From Roseomonas sp. (GTDB lineage: Bacteria; Pseudomonadota; Alphaproteobacteria; Acetobacterales; Acetobacteraceae), in NCBI GenBank assembly GCA_020249505.1, contig JADCFN010000001.1, positions 62,001 through 126,000 of the forward strand: DNA of 64,000 nucleotides, given 5' to 3'. Under the pieces are notes generated by a model that saw only the letters and a list, made by a program, of their open reading frames with translations, made no database searches and had not been told where the DNA came from. A program made the translations under genes and the position numbers. Positions 15,682 through 24,527 of the stretch are shown in pieces. Numbering within the stretch: the first letter of the stretch is position 1; each line of letters opens with the position of its first letter.

Positions 15682-17286
15682 TTAAGCCCGGCGGATATTC
15701 CAGAAGAGCGGCGGCTGGCCCTTCAGCATCCCAGTCAGGTTCCGGCGATAGGCGGTGGGCTGGTAATACATGCCTGTCGGCACATAGGGCACTTGATCGA
15801 AGGCGATGCGCTGCATTTCCCGGCCCGCCGCCGCTTCCGCTGCCGCATCCGGCGCGTTGAACCAGGCATCGCGCTGCGCTTCCAGGGCCGGGATGGTCGG
15901 CCAGCCCGGCCAGGCATTTTCGCCATGACCGCGGATGGAGGCGTGGCTCGCCGGATTCCAATGGTCAATGCCGGACCAGAAGGTGAAGAAGCCGGACCAG
16001 CCGCCCTGTTCCAGCGGATTGCGGCTGGCGCGGCGGGCGACCAGCGTCCCCCAATCCGTGCTGACCAGATCCACATTGAAGCCCATGCGGGTGAACAGAT
16101 CCGCACCCACCAGCGTGGCGGCGTTGATGGAAGCAAGATCGGTTGCGTTCAGCAGCACCAAACGCTGGCCCATGGCGCCGGCAGCCTGCAATTCGGCACG
16201 CGCGGCTTCGATGCTTTTGCGCATGCGTTCCATGCCGACATTGCTTGCCATCGGGCTTTCCGGGGCGAAATAGCCGATGCCTTCGCGGCGAAGATCAGGG
16301 CGGCCTTCAACGCCTGCCGTACCGATCACCGCGGTCATGAAATCAATCTGATTGACCGCGGTCAGCACGGCGCGGCGCACGGCCGGGTTATTGAAGGGGG
16401 CCGCCATATGATTGGGGCGGAAAATACCGATCAGCCCTGTATCATTGATGATATCCACACGGATATTGCGGGCAGCGTTACCGCGCATGAAAAGCGGGAA
16501 TAAATCGGCGGTCGGCTGCTCCCACCAATCAATCTCGCCCGATTGCAGCGCAGCCGATGCAGTGCTGGCATCCGGAATGATCCGCCATTCCACGCGATCA
16601 AAATGCGTGACCTTGCCGCCGGCGGTCATGGAAGGCGCTTCCTGGCGCGGCACGTAATCCGCATTGCGCGCATAGGCGAGCATGGAGCCCGGCACCCATT
16701 CATTCTGAATGAAGCGATAAGGCCCGCTGCCCACTGCCTCCGTGATATTCGTGAAGGGATCAACATTAGCCAGCCGTTCAGGCATGATGAACAGGCAGCT
16801 TGTGGTCACCTTCGCCAGGCAATCGAGCATTTTCGGGAAGGGTGCGTTCAGGCGAATTTCGAATACGCGGTCGCTGACTTCGACCATATCCGCAACCCGC
16901 GCCATCAGCACCTGGCCGAAGGCATCGCGCCGGCCCCAGCGGCGGATGGAAGCGATGCAATCCCGCCCGCGCACCGGCGTATTGTCGTGGAAGCGCAGCC
17001 CCTCACGCAGGGTGAAACGCCAGGTCTTGCCGTCATTTTCCACGACATGGCCTTCGACCATTTGTGGGCGCGGCTGGAACTTGTCGTCCATGCCATAAAG
17101 CTGGTCATAGACCAGGAAGGCATGGTCGCGCGCGACAAAGGCCGTATTGGTGAAGGGATCAATATTCGGCAGATTGGCGTGCGGCACATATTTCAGCACG
17201 CGCGGTGCCTGTGCGATGGCCGGCGCGCCGATGGAGGCGAAGGGGAGCGCTGCCGCGCCGCCGAGCAGGTGTCGTCTTTGAAGCAT
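15682..17286 (-). CDS. ABC transporter substrate-binding protein, family 5 (peptide type)
   Basis: The 534-residue protein begins with a twin-arginine-like leader (RRHLLGGAAALPFAS, cleavage after AIAQA). The SBP_bac_5 pattern follows: LVYDQLYGMD, GLRFHDNTPVRGRDCIASIRRW, VGSGPYRF and FRPNHMAAPFNNPAVRRAVLTAVN. It would bind peptides or other amphipathic solutes in the periplasm for an ABC importer. No permease or ATPase lies beside it, so it is an orphan. It is about 70 kb-typical in length for DppA-like proteins but only distantly like the complete dpp system at 55.9-61.5 kb; a close relative lies at 32777. GGGAGA precedes the ATG. Confidence 0.92.
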   Translation of the reverse strand: MLQRRHLLGGAAALPFASIGAPAIAQAPRVLKYVPHANLPNIDPFTNTAFVARDHAFLVYDQLYGMDDKFQPRPQMVEGHVVENDGKTWRFTLREGLRFHDNTPVRGRDCIASIRRWGRRDAFGQVLMARVADMVEVSDRVFEIRLNAPFPKMLDCLAKVTTSCLFIMPERLANVDPFTNITEAVGSGPYRFIQNEWVPGSMLAYARNADYVPRQEAPSMTAGGKVTHFDRVEWRIIPDASTASAALQSGEIDWWEQPTADLFPLFMRGNAARNIRVDIINDTGLIGIFRPNHMAAPFNNPAVRRAVLTAVNQIDFMTAVIGTAGVEGRPDLRREGIGYFAPESPMASNVGMERMRKSIEAARAELQAAGAMGQRLVLLNATDLASINAATLVGADLFTRMGFNVDLVSTDWGTLVARRASRNPLEQGGWSGFFTFWSGIDHWNPASHASIRGHGENAWPGWPTIPALEAQRDAWFNAPDAAAEAAAGREMQRIAFDQVPYVPTGMYYQPTAYRRNLTGMLKGQPPLFWNIRRA

Positions 17287-17389
17287 GTCTATCTCCCGTT
17301 TGCGTGAGGCGAAGCCTTCGCCGTGATTTGCTGGGCTGAGTTTAGGGTGAAAGCCTTGGTCTGTTCAATGATTTGCCAAAGTCTCGGTC

Positions 17390-18703
17390 TTAAAAAAACT
17401 GATTCCCCGGCCTTGGCAGCCCCAAATGCTCCCGCAGCGTGGCCCCGGCATATTCCTTGCGGAAAATCCCCCGGCTTTGCAGTTCAGGCACGACCAGCCG
17501 CACGAAATCTTCAACCCCGCCTGGGATGGTTGGGAACATGATGTTGAAGCCATCACAGGCGTCGCTTTCCAGCCAATGCTGCATCTCATCGGCGATGGTC
17601 TTGGCGCTGCCGGTGAAGGACAACCCGCCATAGCCACCAAGCGCCACCGCCAATTGCCGCACGGTCAGGTTTTCGCGCCGCGCGCGTTCTAGCACGCGTT
17701 GCCGGCCGCTTTGGCTTTGGTTGGTCTCCGGAATATCGGGCAAGGGCGCATCCAAATCGAAGGCCCGCGCATCGGTGCCGAGCGCGATGGAAAGCGCGGC
17801 CATGCCGCTATCGGGATGCACCAAGCTATCCAGTAGCGCGCGTTTTTCGCGGGCAGCGTCATCGGATTCCGCCACCGTCACCAGCGCGCCGGGCAGAATT
17901 TTGATGAGCGCCGGGTCGCGCCCGGCCTGCGCGGCGCGTGATTTGATATCGGCGTAATAGGCGCGCGCATCCGCAATCGGCCCGCCGGCGGCGAAGATCA
18001 TCTCAGCCACCTCGGCGGCAAGTTGCCTCCCGGAATCGGAAGCCCCCGCCTGCACAATCACCGGCCAGCCTTGCACCGGGCGCGCGATGTTCAAAGGCCC
18101 CGCGATGGAAAGATATTTGCCTTCGTGATTGAGCTTATGCATCCGCGAGGGGTCCCAGAAGATGCCGCTCTCCTTGTCTCGGATAAAGGCATCTTCCGCG
18201 AAACTGTCCCAAAGCCCGGTCACCACATCATGGAATTCCCGCGCGCGGGCATAGCGTTCGGCATGGTCCATATGTTCGGTCATGCCGAAATTGCGCGCCG
18301 CATCGGGGTTGGAGGTGGTGACAATATTCCACCCCGCACGCCCGCCGCTGATGTGATCGAGCGAGGCAAAGCGCCGCGCGATATGATAGGGCGCGTCATA
18401 GGTGGTGGAGGCAGTGGCGATCAGCCCGATCCTTTCCGTTACCATCGCGAGTGCGGATAAAAGCGTGAAGGGCTCAAAGGACGTTACGGTGCCGCTGCGC
18501 TTCAAGGCTTCGATTGGCATGTTCAGCACGGCCAGATGATCGGCCATGAAGAAGGCGTCGAATTTGCCGCGTTCCAGGGTTTGGATGCAGTGAACCAAGT
18601 GCTTTAAGCTGAAATTCGCCTCAGGCGCTGAATCAGGATGGCGCCACCAAGCAGTGTGGATGCTGACGGGGCGCATGAAGGCGCCGAGGTGCATTTGCTT
18701 CAT
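17390..18703 (-). CDS. LLM-class flavin-dependent monooxygenase (NtaA/SnaA/DszA type)
   Basis: The protein has about 437 residues from ATG 18703; an ATG three codons later is also possible because neither has a clear ribosome binding site. The luciferase-like fold is shown by LGAFMRPVSIHTAWWRHPD, FFMADHLAV, FASLDHISGGRAGWNIVTTSNPDAARNFG and PVIVQAGASDSGRQLAAEVAEMIF, all diagnostic of the FMNH2-dependent NtaA/SnaA/DszA/SoxA group. These enzymes oxidise chelators, antibiotics or sulfur compounds using reduced flavin from a partner reductase. The substrate is unknown. It follows folP closely, where other alphaproteobacteria often have glmM. Confidence 0.92.
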   Translation of the reverse strand: MKQMHLGAFMRPVSIHTAWWRHPDSAPEANFSLKHLVHCIQTLERGKFDAFFMADHLAVLNMPIEALKRSGTVTSFEPFTLLSALAMVTERIGLIATASTTYDAPYHIARRFASLDHISGGRAGWNIVTTSNPDAARNFGMTEHMDHAERYARAREFHDVVTGLWDSFAEDAFIRDKESGIFWDPSRMHKLNHEGKYLSIAGPLNIARPVQGWPVIVQAGASDSGRQLAAEVAEMIFAAGGPIADARAYYADIKSRAAQAGRDPALIKILPGALVTVAESDDAAREKRALLDSLVHPDSGMAALSIALGTDARAFDLDAPLPDIPETNQSQSGRQRVLERARRENLTVRQLAVALGGYGGLSFTGSAKTIADEMQHWLESDACDGFNIMFPTIPGGVEDFVRLVVPELQSRGIFRKEYAGATLREHLGLPRPGNQFF

Positions 18704-18714
18704 GGAGGTATTCG

Positions 18715-19758
18715 TTATCCAGCACTGCCATTCTGGCAAGCCTGCCAAACCGAAAGCGCCTGGATGGTTTCCGCCACATCATGCACGCGCAAAATGGCAG
18801 CGCCCCGCGCGGCACCGGCCAAGGCAACGGCAAGGCTGCCGGCAAGGCGCGCCTCGGCATGTTCTACGCCTGATAACGTGCCGATGAAGCGCTTGCGCGA
18901 TGCGGCTAGCATGATCGGGCAACCAATCCCCGCCAGGATCGGCAGGGCTTCGATCAAGGCGAGGTTATGCGCCATGGTCTTGCCAAAACCGATGCCGGGA
19001 TCAATCGCAATCCGTGCGCGCGCAATGCCAAGCGCTTCAAGTGTGGCGACACGGTCGCGCAGAAAGCGCGCCACATCCAAAACCACATCGGCATATTCGG
19101 CCTGCGCCTGCATCTCGCGCGGGTCGGTGCCCGGCATATGCATCAGCACCACCGGGGTCTGCGTGCGTGTCAGCACATCAACCGCCGCCGGATCATGGCG
19201 CAGCGCGGTCACGTCATTGATGATTTCAGCGCCGGCTTCCAAGGCGGCCTGCATGGTCGCGGCATGGCGTGTGTCAATGCTGACCGGCGCGGCCTTGGCC
19301 AATTCGCGCACCACCGGAATGACGCGGGCGATTTCGGCTTCAGGTGACACCGGTTCCGCACCGGGGCGCGTTGATTCGCCGCCAATATCCAGAATATCCG
19401 CGCCCGCTTCCAACATGGCGTGGCCAGCGGCAATCGCGGCCTCGGCATCGAAATGCCGCCCGCCATCAGAAAAACTATCGGGCGTGATGTTCAGAATGCC
19501 CATCACCAGCGGGCGGGGGCTCACCAGCCCGGCAAAGGGCAAGGGCCGCGCGGTGATCGCCTCGATCTCATCGCCCCAATCTTCGGGCAGCGCCGCGACA
19601 GGCAAGGTCGCGAGTTCTCGCCCGTCTTCAATCAGCCGCGCCAAGGAAAAGGCCAGATCGCCACCATGCAAGGGGAGCGCCTGGCCCTCACCAATGGCCC
19701 GAAACGCGGCTGGGCCTGACAACAGGCCCAGCGGATGCAACCAACGATCAGACGCCAC
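18715..19758 (-). CDS. folP: Dihydropteroate synthase
   Basis: The 347-residue protein makes dihydropteroate from p-aminobenzoate and dihydropterin pyrophosphate in folate synthesis. The DHPS core is clear: MGILNITPDSFSDGG, ILDIGGESTRPGA, SIDTRHA, IINDVTA, IDPGIGFGKT and ASRKRFIG. The first 80 residues are an extension relative to classical enzymes (~280 residues) but are common in this group. It lies three bases after the ftsH stop on the minus strand, in the tilS-ftsH-folP order. Confidence 0.96.
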   Translation of the reverse strand: MASDRWLHPLGLLSGPAAFRAIGEGQALPLHGGDLAFSLARLIEDGRELATLPVAALPEDWGDEIEAITARPLPFAGLVSPRPLVMGILNITPDSFSDGGRHFDAEAAIAAGHAMLEAGADILDIGGESTRPGAEPVSPEAEIARVIPVVRELAKAAPVSIDTRHAATMQAALEAGAEIINDVTALRHDPAAVDVLTRTQTPVVLMHMPGTDPREMQAQAEYADVVLDVARFLRDRVATLEALGIARARIAIDPGIGFGKTMAHNLALIEALPILAGIGCPIMLAASRKRFIGTLSGVEHAEARLAGSLAVALAGAARGAAILRVHDVAETIQALSVWQACQNGSAG

Positions 19759-19761
19759 GGC

Positions 19762-21684
19762 TCAGGTGGCAGGAGCCGCACCAGGGGAAAGCCCGCCGGG
19801 GCGCATGGTCGGCCGGCCCGCCGTCGGCACGCTGCCGCGGCCCTGGTTCACCGGCTCATCCGGGCGATTGCGCACCACGGGTTCGCCATTGATCACCTGA
19901 CGGATTTCATCGCCGCTCAGCGTTTCATGCTCCAGCAAACCCTTCGCCAGCAAATGGAGTTCATCCATTTTTTCGGTCAGGATTTTCGTGGCGCGCGCAT
20001 AGGCGCCATCAATAATACCGCGGATTTCCGCATCAATCATGCGCGCGGTTTCTTCCGAGACATTCTTCGTCTGCGTCACGGAATGGCCGAGGAACACTTC
20101 CTGGCTATTATCGCCATAAGCGATCATGCCAAGCTTTTCACTCATGCCCCATTCGGTCACCATCATGCGCGCCTGATTGGTCGCCATTTTGATGTCGCCG
20201 GACGCGCCATTGCTGACCTTATCCGCGCCGAAAATCAGTTCTTCCGCAACGCGCCCGCCCATCGCCATAGCGAGTTCGGATTTCAGCTTGGATTTATGCT
20301 TGGAATAGCGATCCCCTTCCGGGAGAGACATCACCAGGCCAAGCGCACGGCCACGCGGAATGATCGTCGCCTTATGCACCGGATCACATTCCGGTTCATT
20401 CATCGCCACCAAAGCATGGCCTGCTTCGTGATAGGCGGTCATGCGCTTTTCGGCATCCGACATCACAAGGCTGCGCCGTTCCGCGCCCATCAGCACCTTA
20501 TCCTTGGCAGCTTCGAATTCCGCCATGCCAACCGTGCGCCGCCCGGTGCGCGCCGCCAGCAACGCGGCTTCATTGACAAGGTTCGCCAGATCAGCACCCG
20601 AAAAACCAGGCGTGCCACGCGCAATCACCTTGGGGTCCACATCAGAAGCGAGCGGCACCTTGCGCATATGCACGCGCAGGATTTTCTCACGCCCATTCAC
20701 ATCCGGATTGGGCACCACAACCTGCCGGTCGAAACGGCCAGGGCGCAGCAGCGCAGGGTCCAGCACATCCGGGCGGTTGGTCGCGGCAATCAGGATCACA
20801 CCCTCATTGCTCTCAAACCCGTCCATTTCGACGAGCATCTGATTGAGCGTCTGTTCGCGTTCATCATTGCCGCCGCCAAGCCCAGCGCCACGATGGCGCC
20901 CGACCGCGTCAATTTCGTCAATGAAGATGATGCAAGGCGCGTTCTTCTTGCCCTGTTCGAACATGTCACGCACGCGCGACGCGCCAACACCCACGAACAT
21001 TTCAACGAAATCCGAACCAGAAATCGTGAAGAAGGGCACATTGGCTTCGCCGGCGATGGACCGCGCGAGCAAGGTTTTCCCGGTGCCAGGAGGGCCAACC
21101 AGCAGCACACCCTTCGGGATCTTGCCGCCCAGGCGCTGGAATTTCTGCGGATCACGCAGGAATTCAACAATTTCCTCAAGCTCGGCCTTGGCTTCGTCAA
21201 TGCCGGCGACATCATCAAAGGTCACGCGACCCTGCTTTTCCGTCAGCAGCTTGGCGCGGGACTTGCCGAAACCCATGGCGCGCCCACCGCCGCCCTGCAT
21301 CTGGCGCATGAAGAAAATCCACACACCAATCAGCAGCAGCATCGGGAACCAGGAGGCAAGGTAATGCAGCAGCGGATTGACCTCGGCCTCCTCAGGCCGG
21401 GCCACCACGCGCACGCCCTTTTCCGTCAGGCGCGAAATCATGGCCGGGTCTTCCGGCGTATAGGTGGTGAATTGGCGCCCATCGCTGAGCTGGCCGGTCA
21501 GGGTACGGCCCTGGATGGTGACATCGCGCACATGGCCGGCCTGCACCTCATTCAAAAAGTCGGAATAGGCGACTTGAGAGGCACCAGGGCGGCTGGAGCC
21601 GCTGGGTTGAAACAGGTTGAACAGCGCCACCAGCAGCAGCGCCACGATCACCCATAAAGCCATGTTTCGGCTGAAATTATTCAC
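19762..21684 (-). CDS. ftsH: ATP-dependent zinc metalloprotease FtsH
   Basis: The 640-residue protein has two membrane segments (about 7-25 and 107-127) around a periplasmic domain, so its catalytic body is cytoplasmic. The AAA domain shows Walker A GPPGTGKT (197-204), Walker B IIFIDEID (252-259) and the second region of homology near [20 protein letters not shown]. The zinc-protease motif HEAGH is at 419-423. It degrades misfolded membrane proteins and regulators such as RpoH and LpxC in other bacteria. It lies between tilS and folP. Confidence 0.97.
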   Translation of the reverse strand: MNNFSRNMALWVIVALLLVALFNLFQPSGSSRPGASQVAYSDFLNEVQAGHVRDVTIQGRTLTGQLSDGRQFTTYTPEDPAMISRLTEKGVRVVARPEEAEVNPLLHYLASWFPMLLLIGVWIFFMRQMQGGGGRAMGFGKSRAKLLTEKQGRVTFDDVAGIDEAKAELEEIVEFLRDPQKFQRLGGKIPKGVLLVGPPGTGKTLLARSIAGEANVPFFTISGSDFVEMFVGVGASRVRDMFEQGKKNAPCIIFIDEIDAVGRHRGAGLGGGNDEREQTLNQMLVEMDGFESNEGVILIAATNRPDVLDPALLRPGRFDRQVVVPNPDVNGREKILRVHMRKVPLASDVDPKVIARGTPGFSGADLANLVNEAALLAARTGRRTVGMAEFEAAKDKVLMGAERRSLVMSDAEKRMTAYHEAGHALVAMNEPECDPVHKATIIPRGRALGLVMSLPEGDRYSKHKSKLKSELAMAMGGRVAEELIFGADKVSNGASGDIKMATNQARMMVTEWGMSEKLGMIAYGDNSQEVFLGHSVTQTKNVSEETARMIDAEIRGIIDGAYARATKILTEKMDELHLLAKGLLEHETLSGDEIRQVINGEPVVRNRPDEPVNQGRGSVPTAGRPTMRPGGLSPGAAPAT

Positions 21685-21804
21685 CGCAACCCTTCCATTT
21701 TCAGGAGCCTGACGGCGTCATCCGCCGCCCGCTGCCAGCATACATAGTGAGGCTTCACGCATCTTGAATGACCCGCGTGAAATCTTCCAGCCGTAAAAGC
21801 GTGA

Positions 21805-23010
21805 TCAGCCGGGCGGCAGGCCACCGCCCTTGGGGGCAAAGACCAAGCGCCAAGCTGAGGCTTCCACTCCGATAGCATAGAACAGCCCAGGCAGGACCGC
21901 CAGCTTTCCCTTTTCATCCCAGAGCGCTGGCAGGGCGCGGAGCGCGGCAAGCGGCGTTTTGGTCTGCTGCCGGAAGGCGGCCGCCGCCGCGCCCAAGGCG
22001 GCGCAGGTCCAGCCGTGGCGCGCCGGGCCGATCACCAGAATGCGCCCATCCCACAAAAAGGGCGGCTTCAGGGGATGGGCCGGGGCAATCAGTCCAGGAT
22101 CGCGCACCAGCAAAAGGCGCCCGCCCGCGCCGGGCCGTACCCAGGCGCCGGCAAGGCTGCCGCCTCCCCGCGCCAGCAGCGCTGCCGTGGCCTCAAGCGG
22201 GACGGGCCAGGCGGCGCCGCCAATCAGGCCGATCAGGCGCGCCAGCGCTGCGACGCCAATCGCATCTGCCCCAAGCGCCTTGGGGTCCGCCCAGGCATAG
22301 GCTTCCGGGTGGATTTCGGTTGCCGCCGCCAGCCGAGCCAAGATCGCGGCTTCCTGCCGGGTGCGGCGGCGCGCGAAGGCTTCCGCTGCTGCGGCAAGTG
22401 CCTGCATCCCTTCATCTTCCCCGCCAGGATCGGCCAGAGCCTGGCGCAGCCGGATGCGGGCAAAGCGCAGATTATCATTGGAAGGATCACGCACCGGGGA
22501 AATGCTGGCGGCGGCCACCACCGCCTCCAGCCGGGCGGGGGCAAAGCCCAGAAGCGGGCGCAGGATCAGGCAATCGGGCGCAATACGGATCGGCGCCATC
22601 GCCGCCAGCCCTGCCGCGCCACTGCCGCGCAAGGCCCTAAAGGCCAGGGTTTCCGCCTGATCACCGCGATGATGGCCGAGCAGCAGCCAGGGGCAGCCAT
22701 GGTGCGCCGCGGCCTCTGTCAGTGCCGCAAGCCGGGCAGCGCGGGCGCGTTCTTGCAGCCTCGCGCCGCTGGGCAAGCCAAGCCGCAGGCAATCCGCCGC
22801 GATCCCGGCCTTTGCCAAAAGCGCCATCACATGATCAGCCTCGGCCCCGCTTTCTGGCCTCAGCCCATGATCCGCGACCAAAGCGAGCACCCGCCCACCC
22901 CGCGCCGCCACCCAATCGCGCGCCAGCAAGGCGGTCGCGAGGCTATGCGGCCCGCCTGAGACCGCCACGGCAAGGCGGGGCTCTGCGCCAAATGGCCCAA
23001 GCGGCGCCAT
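21805..23010 (-). CDS. tilS: tRNA(Ile)-lysidine synthetase
   Basis: TilS adds lysine to C34 of the CAU-anticodon tRNA-Ile so that it reads AUA. The N-type ATP pyrophosphatase domain is clear: LAVAVSGGPHS, VADHGLRPES, HHRGDQAETLAFR and RPLL. Two oddities are visible. The PP-loop reads SGGPHS, with His where most enzymes have Asp. The annotated ATG (23010) also lies inside sequence that still aligns with homologues (VSRAEFAAAMAPLGPFG), while the frame extends back only to TAA at about 23075 without ATG, GTG or TTG, so the true start could be CTG or ATT. The product is 401 residues from ATG. Confidence 0.9.
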   Translation of the reverse strand: MAPLGPFGAEPRLAVAVSGGPHSLATALLARDWVAARGGRVLALVADHGLRPESGAEADHVMALLAKAGIAADCLRLGLPSGARLQERARAARLAALTEAAAHHGCPWLLLGHHRGDQAETLAFRALRGSGAAGLAAMAPIRIAPDCLILRPLLGFAPARLEAVVAAASISPVRDPSNDNLRFARIRLRQALADPGGEDEGMQALAAAAEAFARRRTRQEAAILARLAAATEIHPEAYAWADPKALGADAIGVAALARLIGLIGGAAWPVPLEATAALLARGGGSLAGAWVRPGAGGRLLLVRDPGLIAPAHPLKPPFLWDGRILVIGPARHGWTCAALGAAAAAFRQQTKTPLAALRALPALWDEKGKLAVLPGLFYAIGVEASAWRLVFAPKGGGLPPG

Positions 23011-23081
23011 GGCGGCAGCGAATTCGGCGCGGCTGACCGGAAGGCTCAGCGCAGGAAGTGGGCTATCCCCAATGGCTTATC

Positions 23082-23930
23082 TCACCGGCATTGCGCGCGC
23101 CGCCGGCTATCGGCCGCGCGTTGCGCCTGCGGGCCGGATAGGTTGGGGAAGTTGGAGCGCAAATTATCCAAAGTCTCGCAGGCTTCACGCTTGGCGCCAA
23201 AACCCTGGAAGGCATTGGCCAAGCCAATCATCGCTTCTGGCGCACGAGCCCCCTGGCGGTTGCGGCTATACGCCTCATCATAGGCGAGCGCAGCATTCTG
23301 GAAATCCCGCTTGCCCATCAGCGCATCGCCCAACAGCAGTGACGCATCCTGGGCGCGAGCGCCAGGGCGGGCGCGGATCGCCTCCCGCGCCGCAGCCTCA
23401 GCCACGGCAAATTCTCGCCGAGCGAGCGCTGCCTGACCATCCGAAATGGCCTTTTCGGCCGTTCTAGGGGCGTTGGAGGGTGCCGGATTGGCCGGGGCTG
23501 GCTGGGCTTGCGCCGCCGGCCCCGGCTGAGGAGGGCGCGTGGCGGCCGGTCGGCCAGCCCCTCTCTCCAGGGCTTGCAGGCGGAAATCCAGATCACCGCG
23601 CAGTTTTTCCACCTCGGCCCGCATCTGCCGATCATTATTGTCGGCCACATCAAGGCGCCCGCGCAGGCGGCGATTTTCTTCTTCCAACTCCTGCACGCGA
23701 CCAAGCAGTTGCTGCACCAGATCGCCCGAAGCGGCCGATCCGCGCGAAGGCGCGCTGGGCGCAGCCACGGCGCCGCCGCGGCGCAGCGCATCAAGCTCCC
23801 GCCGCAAATCCAGGATCTGGTTTTGTAGCGCAATGCCCTCCCGGGTTTCCACCTGGGCATGCGCAGGGGCGGCAAGCGCCAACCCAAGGCCCAGAAGCGC
23901 CAGACGGAAAACCGGGGTAAAGCCTGCCAT
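23082..23930 (-). CDS. cpoB: Tol-Pal system protein CpoB (YbgF)
   Basis: The ATG at 23930 gives a good signal peptide (MAGFTPVFRLALLGLGLALA, cleavage after AHAQ). An N-terminal coiled-coil trimerisation region follows (LQNQILDLRREL and VQELEEENRRLRGRL). After a Pro/Ala linker the C-terminal TPR domain begins near AEKAISDGQAALARREF and ends with the typical SNFPNLSGPQAQRAADSRRRAQ. In the periplasm CpoB links peptidoglycan synthesis to outer membrane constriction during division. It follows pal in the usual order. Confidence 0.92.
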   Translation of the reverse strand: MAGFTPVFRLALLGLGLALAAPAHAQVETREGIALQNQILDLRRELDALRRGGAVAAPSAPSRGSAASGDLVQQLLGRVQELEEENRRLRGRLDVADNNDRQMRAEVEKLRGDLDFRLQALERGAGRPAATRPPQPGPAAQAQPAPANPAPSNAPRTAEKAISDGQAALARREFAVAEAAAREAIRARPGARAQDASLLLGDALMGKRDFQNAALAYDEAYSRNRQGARAPEAMIGLANAFQGFGAKREACETLDNLRSNFPNLSGPQAQRAADSRRRAQCR

Positions 23931-23970
23931 GGTCTTCAAGCGGCGCCGCCGAAGGCAGCGCCCCCTTCCC

Positions 23971-24438
23971 TTACCGCACCACCGTGACAGCGCGGCGGTT
24001 TTGCGCCCAGGCGCTTTCATCCGAACCCAGCGCCGCCGGCTGATCCTTGCCGAAGGAGATGGTGGAAATTCGCGAGGGATTCACGCCACCTGCCGCCAGC
24101 ACATCGCGTGCCGCATTGGCGCGGCGCTGGCCAAGCGCCAAATTGTATTCGCGCGTGCCGCGTTCATCGGTGTGGCCTTCAACCTGCACCCGCACTTCCG
24201 GGTAGCGGCCCATCCATTCAGCCTGGCGCTGCAACACAGGGCGCTGATCCGCGCGGACATTGCTGCGGTCAAAATCAAAGAAGATGCGGTCGCCAACATT
24301 GGCGACCAGATCTTCCTGGCTGCCGGGGCGGATATTGCCTGCGCCGCCCATGCCGGCCCCCGTGCTGCTGCTATTGTCGGAGTTGGAGCAGGCGGCGAGT
24401 AGCGCAAGACCTGCAATACCAAGGAATTTCAACTTCAT
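23971..24438 (-). CDS. pal: Peptidoglycan-associated lipoprotein Pal
   Basis: The 155-residue lipoprotein has lipobox LLAAC with Cys17. The OmpA-like domain carries the peptidoglycan-binding motif: FFDFDRSNVRADQRP, VEGHTDERGTREYNLALGQRR and ISFGKDQPA. Pal anchors the outer membrane to peptidoglycan and is moved by TolQRAB. It is separated from tolB by about 90 bases, which may hold a promoter, and the sequence there has TTGACC (24501-24506, minus strand) as a possible -35 box. Confidence 0.96.
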   Translation of the reverse strand: MKLKFLGIAGLALLAACSNSDNSSSTGAGMGGAGNIRPGSQEDLVANVGDRIFFDFDRSNVRADQRPVLQRQAEWMGRYPEVRVQVEGHTDERGTREYNLALGQRRANAARDVLAAGGVNPSRISTISFGKDQPAALGSDESAWAQNRRAVTVVR

Positions 24439-24527
24439 GACTGGTTTCCTTTCAGGAAAATCATAGCTTTGTGCGGTGCGGTAAAGCCTGAACCAGCTTG
24501 GGTCAAGCCAAAACCTAATGAAAACCT

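Noticed and set aside
19735-21657. A 640-codon open frame on the plus strand opposite ftsH.
   Set aside because: It is a mirror of ftsH, which has full AAA and HEAGH motifs on the other strand.
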